This document shows positions 27,481 through 36,880 of a stretch of 64,000 bases of DNA, in pieces. This stretch comes from Litchfieldella xinjiangensis. Its GTDB lineage: Bacteria > Pseudomonadota > Gammaproteobacteria > Pseudomonadales > Halomonadaceae. The notes beneath the pieces are model-generated. The model did no database searches and had not been told where the DNA came from. It was given only the letters and a program-made list of their open reading frames with translations. A program made the position numbers and the translations under genes. Within the stretch, counting starts at the first letter, position 1. The number at the start of each line of letters is the position of its first letter. The DNA is taken from contig NZ_JPZL01000001.1 in the NCBI RefSeq assembly GCF_000759345.1, positions 930,001-994,000 on the forward strand, given 5' to 3'.

Positions 27481-29442
27481 TCAGTGCGTGACGTTGGCCA
27501 GGATGACCTTGTCGCGGCCCTGGGCCTTGGCTTCGTAGCAGGCATCGTCAGCCCGGGCCAGAAGCGAATCGATGGCCTTGTCGCTCTCTTCGAATCCGGC
27601 AATGCCGATGCTCAGCGACACCCGGTACTCCTTGTCTACGTGGCTCACGCAAATTTCCCTGACGGCGTGTTGCAAGGTCTTTGCGACCTTCTCGGCATGC
27701 GGCAGCGTACAGCTTGGCATCAGGACGGCGAACTCATCGCCGCCCTGGCGCGCCACGTGGTCGCTTCGACGTACCTCCCAGGCGATGACCTGGGCGATAC
27801 GGCGCAACATTTCATCGCCCAAGGCATGGCCACCCTCGTCATTGATCGGCTTGAAATTATCCAGGTCGATCAGGATCAGTGCCGACGGCGAGCCGGTCTT
27901 CTGCCATTCGGCCATGGCTTCATCCAGCCGGCGCTCGAACCCCCGACGGTTGAGCAAACCGGTCAGGGGGTCATGCTCCGCTTCCCAGCGCTGCAGGGCT
28001 TCCTGCTCGCGGCGCTGGGTAATGTCCTTGACCGTGCCCACATAGCCGAGTGTCACCCCGACGGAATGCACCTGGCTGATATGCACCTCGACCCACAAGA
28101 TGTCCCCCGAGGCGGCGATGTAGCGGAACTGGCGCTGAAAATCGCGCCCGGTCCTCAAGGTGTCGCGCCACAGGTCGAGCGTATCGTTGAGATCGTCCGG
28201 ATGGATGTGGTTCAACAAGGCGTTATCGCGGTAATCGCTCAGTCCATAGCCGGTCAGCTCGGACAGCGCAGGATTGAGGTACTCGATCTCCCCCTTGAGG
28301 TTGCATACGAACATGCCCACCGGCGACGAAGCCAGCACCGCATCGAGAAAGGCCTGGCGATCCTTGAGCATGGCCACCGCCTCGCCACGTCGATCCTGGG
28401 CTCGGTTGAAGGCTTCAGCGACCTCCTGCAGTTCACGCATGCCGGTATAGAGATGGACGCGACTGGCTTCCCCGCTTGCGGTACGCCCTATCTGTCGCTC
28501 AAGACTGCGCAGGGGCTTGAGCAGGGCGTGCAGCAGCCACCACAACAGAGGCAGCATCAGGCCGACCGTCATCAGGCCGACCCACCACAATTCATTGACG
28601 AACCCTCTGATGGGGCCCTGTACCTGACTCCTAGGAAGGAAAACGCCCACCACCCAGCCCGCCGACCAGATCTGACGGAACGCCTGTAGTGCCGACTCGC
28701 CGGACAGAAGCTGCCCCTCGTCCGTCGAGCCCTCCCATCCCGACAGGGCCAGGTCGATAAACGGATTGGCCTCCGCGCTCGGCGTCGGCGCCATGATCAG
28801 CGCTTCGTTGGGATGACTCAGGATGTGCCCCGACACCGAGGCCAGTGCGGCGTAACCGGCGTCACCGATGCGGATCCGGCGCAGATCGGAAAAGAAGCTG
28901 CCACTGCGGACGTTCACGACCCCACCGAGCATGCCCGCGAAATTGCCCTGCTCGTCGAAGACAGGTACGCCGATCATGACCAGCGGCTCACCGCTGGCTC
29001 CACCTTCGAAGGGCTCGCTAACATAGGGCCGCCGAACCTGGCTGATAAAGCGGAAGTACGCGCGGTGTGAAACGTCAAGCCCCGCCCGGCCCTCGAGCTG
29101 CGGCCAGTCGGCCACCACTTCACCTTCGGCGGAGACCATCACCAGCAAATCAAAGAATTCTAGTAAACTGGCATTGCTACTCAGCTGATCGACTCGGTCC
29201 TCAGCCGTTGGATCGGCCTGGACCGCCAGGCGCGATAGCGCGGCGATACGCTCATCTACCGCTTGGCCGAGGTCCTGAGCGATCAGGCTGGCTTCGTATT
29301 CGAGGTGGGCTATATTGGCCTGGCGAACCAGACTGCTACCCGATTGCGAGGCATAAAGAAGTACTGCCGCTACCAGCAGTAGCCAGCCGAGGCTGATGCC
29401 CAGCAACAGGCGAGAATGCAGCGAGCGAAGGAGCCATCCCAT
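27481..29442 (-). CDS. Membrane diguanylate cyclase (dCache-HAMP-PAS-GGDEF)
   Basis: Predicted to make cyclic di-GMP from two GTP in response to an extracytoplasmic signal. It has 653 residues. The first transmembrane helix is near residues 10-30, then a periplasmic double-Cache-type sensor (to about 290) and a second helix (WWVGLMTVGLMLPLLWWLL). HAMP, PAS (FVCNLKGEIEYLNPALSELTGY) and GGDEF follow. The active site GGDEF is at residues 567-571 and the inhibitory I-site RxxD (RRSD) lies in front of it, so the cyclase should be active and product-inhibited. It is divergent from a second c-di-GMP gene. Confidence 0.95.
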   Translation of the reverse strand: MGWLLRSLHSRLLLGISLGWLLLVAAVLLYASQSGSSLVRQANIAHLEYEASLIAQDLGQAVDERIAALSRLAVQADPTAEDRVDQLSSNASLLEFFDLLVMVSAEGEVVADWPQLEGRAGLDVSHRAYFRFISQVRRPYVSEPFEGGASGEPLVMIGVPVFDEQGNFAGMLGGVVNVRSGSFFSDLRRIRIGDAGYAALASVSGHILSHPNEALIMAPTPSAEANPFIDLALSGWEGSTDEGQLLSGESALQAFRQIWSAGWVVGVFLPRSQVQGPIRGFVNELWWVGLMTVGLMLPLLWWLLHALLKPLRSLERQIGRTASGEASRVHLYTGMRELQEVAEAFNRAQDRRGEAVAMLKDRQAFLDAVLASSPVGMFVCNLKGEIEYLNPALSELTGYGLSDYRDNALLNHIHPDDLNDTLDLWRDTLRTGRDFQRQFRYIAASGDILWVEVHISQVHSVGVTLGYVGTVKDITQRREQEALQRWEAEHDPLTGLLNRRGFERRLDEAMAEWQKTGSPSALILIDLDNFKPINDEGGHALGDEMLRRIAQVIAWEVRRSDHVARQGGDEFAVLMPSCTLPHAEKVAKTLQHAVREICVSHVDKEYRVSLSIGIAGFEESDKAIDSLLARADDACYEAKAQGRDKVILANVTH

Positions 29443-29624
29443 TCAACGAAAAACCATATCGTTAATTCACAGGCATTAGGCTATCACGACCGATCGAGGC
29501 CGCCTTGTCTTTTTGTCACTGAAATAAGGTAATTGCTCCCGGTGTGCACCGTTTCGTTTGACGCAGACTCCCCCACTCCCGATAGTAAGCCATTGTTACG
29601 CAACGTCACGTACGGCAGCCCATC

Positions 29625-31391
29625 ATGAGCGATGATTCAACGACCTTTACTCCCTCCGATTCGGAAGGAGATTCCCAGCCTGGATCCGATCGGGGCGCTG
29701 CGCATCGACGCATGTTTGCCGAGCTGGCCTTCGAGCATGGCCCGGTGGGCCTCGTGATTACCGATGCCAACCATCGCGTACTGACCGCCAATCCCACCTT
29801 CACTACGATCACCGGTTACAACAATCAGGGTGTGGTGGGTTGGGACATCGAACGCTTCCATAGCCAGGATCAGCAGCCCGAGTACCAACGGATACGTCAG
29901 GCCCTGGCCGAGAGTGGCTATTGGCAAGGGGAAGTCCATTGTCATCGCAAGAACGGGGAGCGCTATCCTGAGCTGCTGGCCATCGAGGCCATTCATGACA
30001 CCCAGGGGCAAGTAACGCACTACGTACGTGCCTTCCTCGACATCACCTCGATCAAGCAGACGGAATCGCAGTTGCGCCAGAAGGCCCACTACGACCCGCT
30101 CACCGGCTTGGCCAATCGCTTGCTGCTCCGCGATCGCCTGGAGCATGCCATACGCCATGCCGAGCGCCAGGAACACGCTCTGGCGCTGTTGTTTCTGGAT
30201 CTGGACGGGTTCAAGCGCATCAACGACTCGCTGGGTCACGCGGCCGGCGATCAGCTGCTCATTCAGGCAGCCCGGCGCCTGGGGCGGCTACTCAGGGAAC
30301 AGGACACACTGGCACGCTTCGGTGGTGACGAATTCATCATTCTCATCGAGCGCGATGTCAGCGAAGCGTCTGCCCAGGCCGTAGCCCTTCGCCTGCAAGA
30401 AGCGCTGGAGCCACCCTTCTGGATCGCGGGCCAGCACCTGCCGGTGTCAGCGAGCATCGGCATTGCCCTGTATCCCAAGGACAGCATCGAGGCCGATGAC
30501 CTGATTCGACAAGCGGATAGCGCCATGTACGCCGCCAAGCGTGCCGGTCATGGCCAGTACGCCTTCGTCGACAAGGCGCTCGGCCGCGACCTGCAACGCC
30601 AACTCAAGCGCGAAATGGCCCTGCATGAAGCGATCCACATGCCCGACCGTCATTTCCGCCTGGTCTATCAACCACAAGTCGACCTGACGTCCGGCAAGGT
30701 GGTGGGCCTGGAGGCCCTGGTGCGCTGGCATCAGCCAGGCCACCCGCCTGCGTTGCCGAATGAATTCCTGCCATTGGCGCACAGCCTGGGCTTGGCCGTG
30801 CGCCTCGATCGCTGGGTAATCCATCAGGCCATCGCCCAGCACGAAAGCTGGGTAGCCAGTGACTCGCCCCTGGCGGCATTGCCAATCGCCGTCAACATCG
30901 TCGATCAACACCTGCTGGAAAGCGCCTTCGATAACGTACCGCTCGATCAGTACCTGCGTAGCCAGGTCGGGGATGCCTCGTGGCTGACACTGGAGGTAGC
31001 CAGCGACACGCTGGCCTGCGAACCGGAAGAAACCCAGCATCTATTGCGCAGGCTCAAGCGGCTGGGCGTGACCCTCAGCATCGACGAACTCGGCGAAGGA
31101 CGCATCAACTTTGCCTATCTATCGCGGCTGCCGTTTACCCAGGCCAAATTCAGCGGCAGCCTGGTATCCACCCTGGCCAAGCACAAGCGTAGCCGCCTGC
31201 TACTCTCGGGGATCGCGCAAATGCTCGACAGCCTGGGCGTACATGGCCTTGCGGTGGGGGTGGAAAATCAGGCCACTGCGGATGCCTTGGTGAGTGAAGG
31301 CATAACGCGCGCCCAGGGGAATCATCTTGCGCGCCCCATGAGCGTAGACGAACTCGCCGAATGGTTCGCGCAGGCGAATCAGGAGACCTGA
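29625..31391 (+). CDS. PAS-GGDEF-EAL protein with altered EAL catalytic residues
   Basis: A 588-residue cytosolic c-di-GMP protein. A PAS domain (about 35-150) is followed by GGDEF (active site RFGGDEF, residues 233-237, with RxxD I-site REQD) and EAL (from about 330). EAL itself is present (E363-L365). The usual DDFGTGYSS loop reads IDELGEGRINF, with the second Asp replaced by Glu (E488). The KID motif reads KFS (508-510), and AEGVE reads AVGVE (543-547). Phosphodiesterase activity is therefore doubtful, while cyclase motifs are intact. It may be mainly a cyclase or a c-di-GMP sensor. It is divergent from the cyclase at 27481-29442. Confidence 0.93.
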   Translation: MSDDSTTFTPSDSEGDSQPGSDRGAAHRRMFAELAFEHGPVGLVITDANHRVLTANPTFTTITGYNNQGVVGWDIERFHSQDQQPEYQRIRQALAESGYWQGEVHCHRKNGERYPELLAIEAIHDTQGQVTHYVRAFLDITSIKQTESQLRQKAHYDPLTGLANRLLLRDRLEHAIRHAERQEHALALLFLDLDGFKRINDSLGHAAGDQLLIQAARRLGRLLREQDTLARFGGDEFIILIERDVSEASAQAVALRLQEALEPPFWIAGQHLPVSASIGIALYPKDSIEADDLIRQADSAMYAAKRAGHGQYAFVDKALGRDLQRQLKREMALHEAIHMPDRHFRLVYQPQVDLTSGKVVGLEALVRWHQPGHPPALPNEFLPLAHSLGLAVRLDRWVIHQAIAQHESWVASDSPLAALPIAVNIVDQHLLESAFDNVPLDQYLRSQVGDASWLTLEVASDTLACEPEETQHLLRRLKRLGVTLSIDELGEGRINFAYLSRLPFTQAKFSGSLVSTLAKHKRSRLLLSGIAQMLDSLGVHGLAVGVENQATADALVSEGITRAQGNHLARPMSVDELAEWFAQANQET

Positions 31392-31417
31392 CGGCGCCTC
31401 GCGATAACCGGCGCCGT
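31391..31417. terminator. Possible bidirectional hairpin between convergent genes
   Basis: ACGGCGCC (31391-31398) pairs with GGCGCCGT (31410-31417). No T tract follows, so function as a terminator is uncertain. Confidence 0.35.
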
Positions 31418-31433
31418 TCAAGCCTACGTGTTA

Positions 31434-32246
31434 CTACTGCCGCGACAGCCGAGCCAGCGACGCCTGCTCTCGCCGCCGCTTGACCTCGTAGATGACCGCA
31501 AACGCCACGGTAATCAGGATCAGCACCAGCCCCAGGGCATTGACCGCTGGGGTTAAACCGGTACGTACCTTGGAGGCGATGTACACGGTCAAGGTGGTGT
31601 CGTAGCCGACTACGAACAGCGTGGTGTTGTAATTTTCGAACGACTGCAGAAAGGCGATGACTGCCGCCGACAGGATCGCCGGCTTGAGATACGGCAGCAG
31701 GATACGCCGGAACATCTGCCATTGGCTGGCGCCCAGGTCGAGGGCGGCGCGCTCCATGGTGCGGTCGAAGCGTTGCAGGCGGGCCATCACCATCAACATC
31801 ACATAGGCCGCAATAAAGGTCGCCTGGCCCAGCACGGTCAGGAAAATACCGCCGCTGACACCGAATTGACGCCAGAAGATCAGCGTCGAGATACCGATGA
31901 TTACCCCCGGGGTGAGCAGCGGCGACAGGATCAGGGCATAGATGAACGGCTTGGCCCGACTCGAGACGGTATTCAAGAACAGGGCGCTGGAAATACCGAT
32001 CGGCACTGCCAGACACAGCACGCCGGTGGCGACCAGCAGGCTATTGGAAAGCGCCTGCCACATACCGCCATCGGCCCACAATTCCCCGAACCAGCGCAGC
32101 GTCGTGCCATCCCACGGGGTAATCGTCGGGAAACGGCTGTCGTTGAACGTCGCCGCAGCCATGACGATCAACGGCAGGAACAGGTACAGGAAGAACACCA
32201 CGATATAAAAGCGCAGGCCGAAGGCCATGAAGCGTTGAGAGCTCAC
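31434..32246 (-). CDS. ABC transporter permease (PotC/PotI type)
   Basis: Inner-membrane permease of a spermidine/putrescine-type ABC importer, about 270 residues and six membrane segments. The probable GTG start at 32246 overlaps the stop of the upstream permease (GTGA); an ATG at 32228 is an alternative. The EAA loop that contacts the ATPase is in ERAALDLGASQWQMFRRILLP. The N-terminal hydrophobic segment FYIVVFFLYLFLPLIVMAAA and the C-terminal KRRREQ tail fit the family. It is the last gene of the operon SBP-ATPase-permease-permease. Confidence 0.93.
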   Translation of the reverse strand: MSSQRFMAFGLRFYIVVFFLYLFLPLIVMAAATFNDSRFPTITPWDGTTLRWFGELWADGGMWQALSNSLLVATGVLCLAVPIGISSALFLNTVSSRAKPFIYALILSPLLTPGVIIGISTLIFWRQFGVSGGIFLTVLGQATFIAAYVMLMVMARLQRFDRTMERAALDLGASQWQMFRRILLPYLKPAILSAAVIAFLQSFENYNTTLFVVGYDTTLTVYIASKVRTGLTPAVNALGLVLILITVAFAVIYEVKRRREQASLARLSRQ

Positions 32247-33130
32247 TTGGCAATATCCCCCAGCCCCACTTTGAAGAATTTCATGACAAGCGACATGAAC
32301 CCGATACACAGCACCAGCAGCAGGAAGGCATACGCCGCCCCCTGGTTCCAGTTACCGCCTTCGAAGAACCAGTTGTAGATGATCTGCGTGAACCAGCGGC
32401 TTCCCGGCGAGCCGAGCAGGGCCGGCACCGCATAGCTGCCGGCGGCAAGCATGAAGGTCATGATGCTACCGGTGGCAATGCCGGGCTTGGCGTGGGGAAT
32501 GACGATACGTCGATGGGTACGCAGGGTGCCGGCGCCCAGGTCGCGGGCAGCGCGAATCTGATTGTCATCAAGGCTTTCGATGGCGTTATACAGCGGAAAT
32601 ACCATGAACAGGATGTAGGCATAGACCATGCCCACCATCACCCCCGCGTCTCCGTTGAGGAAGCGAATCGGGCGTTCGATCAGGCCCAGTGCCAGCAGGA
32701 TCTCGTTGAGCGGGCCCCGAAAGGCCAGGATGATGAACCAGGAGTAGGTGCGCAGGATCTCGTTGATCCAGAACGGCACGATCAGCATCAGCAGGCACAG
32801 GGCTGCCTGGCGTGGCGTGGCCACCTTGGCCAGATAGTACGCCAGCGGGTAGCTGACTATCAGGGTCAGCACCGTGACCAGGATGCTCGACCAGAGTGTC
32901 TTGAAGAAGATGCCGCGGTGGATGTCGTTATTGAACAGCGTGACGTAGTTGTCCAGCGTCCAGCCATCCTTGGGCCCACCGACTTCGGCCGGCAGCAGGT
33001 TGGGTCGCAGCGAATAATCGATCATCTGCAGCTGCGGCAGGGTCACCATCACGATCAGCCACATGCCCAGCAAGGTAAGCATGGCCATCGCCAACGGGCC
33101 GCCGAAGCGCGCCTTAAGCTGAGCGAACAT
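32243..33130 (-). CDS. ABC transporter permease (PotB/PotH type)
   Basis: First permease of the polyamine-type importer, 295 residues. The start is set at the ATG at 33130 (MFAQLKARFGG), which overlaps the ATPase end by 17 bp. A longer open frame upstream is only the ATPase gene read in another frame. Hydrophobic segments begin with AMAMLTLLGMWLIVMVTLP, and the EAA loop is RAARDLGAGTLRTHRRIVIP. It pairs with the following permease to form the membrane pore. The exact substrate (polyamine, betaine-like or other) is not decided by sequence. Confidence 0.93.
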   Translation of the reverse strand: MFAQLKARFGGPLAMAMLTLLGMWLIVMVTLPQLQMIDYSLRPNLLPAEVGGPKDGWTLDNYVTLFNNDIHRGIFFKTLWSSILVTVLTLIVSYPLAYYLAKVATPRQAALCLLMLIVPFWINEILRTYSWFIILAFRGPLNEILLALGLIERPIRFLNGDAGVMVGMVYAYILFMVFPLYNAIESLDDNQIRAARDLGAGTLRTHRRIVIPHAKPGIATGSIMTFMLAAGSYAVPALLGSPGSRWFTQIIYNWFFEGGNWNQGAAYAFLLLVLCIGFMSLVMKFFKVGLGDIAK

Positions 33131-34313
33131 CAGCGCCCCCGCTCGGCTGCACCGCCCCTGCCGTGCCAGCAGTGGTTTCAACCACTTCGCCTGTTTCCTC
33201 ATCGAGGCGCGGGCTGCCATCGTCAGGCAGTACCACGGCATCGTCTGGGTCGTAGCCGAGGATGATCCGCTCGCCGGGCTGGAACGAACCGGTGCTGGCC
33301 CGCTTGGCAAGCTCGCTTCCCAACTGGACACGCAAGAGTTCGGCACTGGCTACGAGCCGTGTCTGCAACATCAGCGACGCCCCCTCGAACTGGACCGACA
33401 CGATGTCGACCTCCAACTGCGGACCGGAGGCACCCTGGGTGACCGGCCGCAGGTGTTCGGGGCGTATATACAGCGCTGCCGCCTGGCCGTTACCGAGTGG
33501 CGCCTGCGCCCCGGCACGGCCAGGAAGCTCACCCAACAGCCCCGCATCGACACGCACCCGCTCGCCCTGCCGATCGATGACCTTGGCCTCGAGCCGATTG
33601 TTCTCGCCCACGAACGATGCAACGAACCCGGTGCTCGGCGAACGATATAGCGTCATGGGGTCGGCGACCTGCTGGATGCGACCTGCGGACATGACCGCCA
33701 CGCGGTCGGACATGGTCAGGGCCTCGCCCTGATCGTGGGTAATGTAGATGAAAGTGATGCCGGTCTTACGCTGGATCGCCTTGAGCTCGGCGCGCATGTG
33801 CTGGCGCAGCTTGAGGTCGAGCGCCGATAGCGGCTCGTCGAGCAGCAGAACGCGCGGCTCGACGGCCAGGGCGCGGGCAATGGCGATGCGCTGTTTCTGT
33901 CCGCCGGAAAGCTCGGTGACCAGCTTCGGCCCACTGCCCTCCAACGCGACCAGCGAAAGCAAACGTTCGGACGCCTCGCGCCGGGTGCGCTTGTCGACAC
34001 CCCGCACCTCGAGCCCGAACTCGATGTTCTCGAATACGGTCATCAGCGGAAACAGTGCCAGGTTCTGAAAGATCATCGCCGTGGGGCGACGATTCACCGG
34101 CACCCCGGCCATCGGTTCGCCACCAATGAGCACCTGGCCTTCGCTGGGTGTCAGAAAGCCGCTGACGATATTGAGCAGGGTCGTCTTGCCACAGCCCGAC
34201 GGTCCCAGAAAGCTGAAGAACTCGCCCGATTCGATGGCGAGCGTGGTTGGCTCGATGGCGGTGAAATCGCCAAAGCGCATCACCACCTCGTCCAGTTTGA
34301 CGCTACCGTCCAT
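33114..34313 (-). CDS. ABC transporter ATP-binding protein (PotA type)
   Basis: ATPase that powers the importer, 399 residues. Walker A is GPSGCGKTT (about residues 37-45), the ABC signature is LSGGQKQRIAIARAL, Walker B is LLLDEPLSALD, and the switch His is in YITHDQGEAL. The C-terminal TOBE region (about 250-380) has the length typical of PotA/FbpC-type regulators. It is separated from the substrate-binding gene upstream by the REP-like array but is tightly overlapped with the permeases downstream. Confidence 0.95.
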   Translation of the reverse strand: MDGSVKLDEVVMRFGDFTAIEPTTLAIESGEFFSFLGPSGCGKTTLLNIVSGFLTPSEGQVLIGGEPMAGVPVNRRPTAMIFQNLALFPLMTVFENIEFGLEVRGVDKRTRREASERLLSLVALEGSGPKLVTELSGGQKQRIAIARALAVEPRVLLLDEPLSALDLKLRQHMRAELKAIQRKTGITFIYITHDQGEALTMSDRVAVMSAGRIQQVADPMTLYRSPSTGFVASFVGENNRLEAKVIDRQGERVRVDAGLLGELPGRAGAQAPLGNGQAAALYIRPEHLRPVTQGASGPQLEVDIVSVQFEGASLMLQTRLVASAELLRVQLGSELAKRASTGSFQPGERIILGYDPDDAVVLPDDGSPRLDEETGEVVETTAGTAGAVQPSGGADVRSA

Positions 34314-34350
34314 TCACGCCTCTTGTCTTTATGGATGAAACCAACCGCTC

Positions 34351-35408
34351 TGTAGGAGCGCAGATTCTCTGCGCGATGAATGGGTTCGCATAACCTGCCA
34401 CCCCTCGCGCCGTGAAACCGAAGTGCCCACTTTGCAAACTGGCACTTATTTTCTGTAGGAGCGCAGATTCTCTGCGCGATGAATGAATCTGCGTAACTGG
34501 CCAACCCCTCGCGCAGTAAACTGCGCTCCTACAACCCCGTGCGCGTGATCCGATGTTCTGCTGGTGCTGCGCGATGAATGGGTTCGCATAACCTGCCACC
34601 CCTCGCGCCGTGAAACCGAAGTGCCCACTTTGCAAACAGGCACTTATTTTCTGTAGGAGCGCAGATTCTCTGCGCGATGAATGAGTCTGCGTAACTGGCC
34701 AACCCTCGCGCAGTAAACTGCGCTCCTACAACCCCGTGCGCGTGATCCGATGTTCTGCTGGTACTGCGCGATGAATGGGTTCGCATAACCTGCCACCCCT
34801 CGCGCCGTGAAACCGAAGTGCCCACTTTGCAAACAGGCACTTATTTTCTGTAGGAGCGCAGATTCTCTGCGCGATGAATGAGTCTGCGTAACTGGCCAAC
34901 CCTCGCGCAGTAAACTGCGCTCCTACAACCCCGTGCGCGTGATCCGATGTTCTGCTGGTGCTGCGCGATGAATGGGTTCGCATAACCTGCCACCCCTCGC
35001 GCCGTGAAACCGAAGTGCCCACTTTGCAAACAGGCACTTATTTTCTGTAGGAGCGCAGATTCTCTGCGCGATGAATGAGTCTGCGTAACTGGCCAACCCT
35101 CGCGCAGTAAACTGCGCTCCTACAACCCCGTGCGCGTGATCCGATGTTCTGCTGGTGCTGCGCGATGAGTGATTCTGCGTAACCGGCCAACCCTCGCGCA
35201 GTAAACTGCGCTCCTACAACCCCGTGCGCGTGATCCGATGTTCTGCTGGTGCTGCGCGATGAGTGATTCTGCGTAACCGGCCAACCCTCGCGCAGTAAAC
35301 TGCGCTCCTACAACCCCGTGCGCGTGATCCGATGTTCTGCTGGTGCTGCGCGATGAGTGAGTCTGCGTAACCGACCACCCCTCGCGCAGAAAAATCTGCG
35401 CTCCTACA
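34351..35408. repeat. REP-like palindromic tandem array inside an ABC transporter operon
   Basis: 1,058 bp of tandem repeats. Its left part has four copies of a 197-198-bp unit (the marker GGCACTTATTTTC recurs at 34441, 34639, 34836 and 35033). The right part has a 94-bp unit repeated at 35157, 35251 and 35345. Each unit contains TGTAGGAGCGCAG-ATTCT-CTGCGCG and/or the inverted CGCGCAG-TAAA-CTGCGCTCCTACA, both of which fold into hairpins. The longer unit adds a stem AAGTGCC/GGCACTT. Copies differ by only a few bases. Frames that run through it are repeat-encoded and not genes. It lies 20 bp after the binding-protein stop and 37 bp before the ATPase start. Confidence 0.95.
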
Positions 35409-35428
35409 AGAACATTGACTATCTCGGT

Positions 35429-36541
35429 CTATGCACTCAGGTAACGATCCTGATACTCATTGCGCAGGGCGACATACCAAGGTTCCTGGATCGGCCACCA
35501 CCACAGGTTGGCCAGGTCCTGCTCGGTGTAGGAATCGCGGAAGAACTGCTTGGTCGCTTCGGGTAACAGCTCCTCGGCACCCTTGGCGGTGGAGTTATAT
35601 CCGGTTGCCTCGACGAACATGGCGCCGGCTTCGGGGGTGTAGTACCAGTTGATGAGCTCGTAGACGAGATCGGGGTTCTGGGCGTTCTTGGGAATCACAA
35701 AGCCTTCCATCCAGGCCAGGGCGCCTTCGCGAGGCGCGGCGTAGGCGATGTCCTCGCCTTCCTGCTGCAGGCGGAAGGCCGTGCTGTCCCAGGTCTGGCC
35801 GATGATGGCACCGTTGGTACGGAAGGCGGCCTGGGCGTCGTTCTCGGTATCCCAGAACTGCACCAGCATGTCCTTGTGCTTGACGGCTTCCTTGAGAATC
35901 ACATCGAAGTTGGCGCGCATCGCCTCTTCCGACTTGTAGGAATCCAGCAGCGGGAACGGCAGCCGCCCTTCACGTTCAAGCCACAGGCCGATGCCCACCA
36001 AGGCCGAATGGCCGCGCACCGTGACGCCCTGGCCGTGGTCTGGGTTCCACAGATCTGCATAGCTCAGGCTGCTGCGATCGATATCGGCGAAGCGGCGATG
36101 ATAGGCGATCGCCTCGGTGCCCCAGTCGCTGGGCGCGAAGTAGCGCTTGCCGTCGACGACCCCGCCTACTTCCGAGCCTTGTATGGCGCTATCCAGCGCG
36201 CCGCTCCAGTTGATGCGCGACTCATCCAGCGGCTGGACCAGATCGTAATCCAGATAACCGGGGACCCGGTCGACGGTGGGCATGATCACGTCGAAGCCGC
36301 TGCCGTCGGTGGCGCGCAGCGAGTTCATCAACTCATCGTTGGTGCCGTACGGGGTGAAGGTAGCGCGAATACCCGTCTTCTCGGTGAAGTCGGCAAGCAT
36401 GGCATCGCTGAAGTATCCGGCCCAGGCGTAGATGCGCAAGGTTTGGTCCTGCGCTATTGCCTTGTTGATATAGAACGGCATCGAGGCGGCCGCCCCGGCT
36501 GCCAGGGTGCCCTGCAAGAACCGACGACGCGAAATCGACAT
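35429..36541 (-). CDS. Extracellular solute-binding protein (PotD/PotF type) with Tat-like signal
   Basis: Periplasmic binding protein of the polyamine-type ABC importer, 370 residues. The N-terminus MSISRRRFLQGTLAAGAAAS has a twin-arginine motif (SRRRFLQG) followed by a hydrophobic segment, cut near KAIA-QDQ. The mature chain starts TLRIYAWAGYFSDAM, typical of PotD/PotF, and contains DVIMPTVDRVPGYL. Family members bind spermidine, putrescine or related amines; the ligand here is unknown. It would be the promoter-proximal gene of the operon, with the repeat array between it and the ATPase gene. Confidence 0.93.
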   Translation of the reverse strand: MSISRRRFLQGTLAAGAAASMPFYINKAIAQDQTLRIYAWAGYFSDAMLADFTEKTGIRATFTPYGTNDELMNSLRATDGSGFDVIMPTVDRVPGYLDYDLVQPLDESRINWSGALDSAIQGSEVGGVVDGKRYFAPSDWGTEAIAYHRRFADIDRSSLSYADLWNPDHGQGVTVRGHSALVGIGLWLEREGRLPFPLLDSYKSEEAMRANFDVILKEAVKHKDMLVQFWDTENDAQAAFRTNGAIIGQTWDSTAFRLQQEGEDIAYAAPREGALAWMEGFVIPKNAQNPDLVYELINWYYTPEAGAMFVEATGYNSTAKGAEELLPEATKQFFRDSYTEQDLANLWWWPIQEPWYVALRNEYQDRYLSA

Positions 36542-36811
36542 GATGAGTCTCTCCCTGCTCTCTTTTTGGGTTATTCAGGAGCGGCAAGCCCGTCAGGGCA
36601 TCGACACGACGCCGGGCCGCTCGTCCTTGGCGACACTAAGCCCGCCAAGTGACCAAACGATGACCGAACCGTGACAATTGAATGACCGTTCAACCTGCCT
36701 CGCTAGAGCATAGCAGGACGAAGCGTAAGCGGCAGAGTGCGATTCAACGCTGTATTGCGTGTGAGCTGTTTCGCGGAGAGAAAGACGGGCCGAACGGCGG
36801 AAAGACATGCA
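36542..36811. other. Upstream region of the binding-protein gene
   Basis: About 270 bp between the porin terminator and the solute-binding gene, which together with the terminator makes a 339-bp gap. No gene or clear operator was seen; the promoter of the ABC operon should be here. Confidence 0.4.
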
Positions 36812-36840
36812 TTAAAAAGCCGGCCCCTGGGGGCCGGCTT
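36812..36840 (-). terminator. Terminator of the porin gene
   Basis: AAGCCGGCCC (36817-36826) pairs with GGGCCGGCTT (36831-36840), 10 bp with a 4-nt loop; on the minus strand a run of T follows. It is 40 bp after the porin stop. Confidence 0.9.
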
Positions 36841-36880
36841 CGATGTGCGATTTGAAGCAATCGCGGATGCTAACGGTCGC

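Noticed and set aside
33131-33346. N-terminal extension of the first ABC permease
   Set aside because: This part is the ATPase gene read in another frame; the permease starts MFAQLK at 33130.
34351-35037. Several overlapping 60-110-residue open frames and a CRISPR-like look in the repeat array
   Set aside because: The frames encode the same peptide repeated because the DNA repeats; they have no ribosome sites. Units of 94 and 197 bp without short repeat/unique spacer alternation exclude CRISPR.
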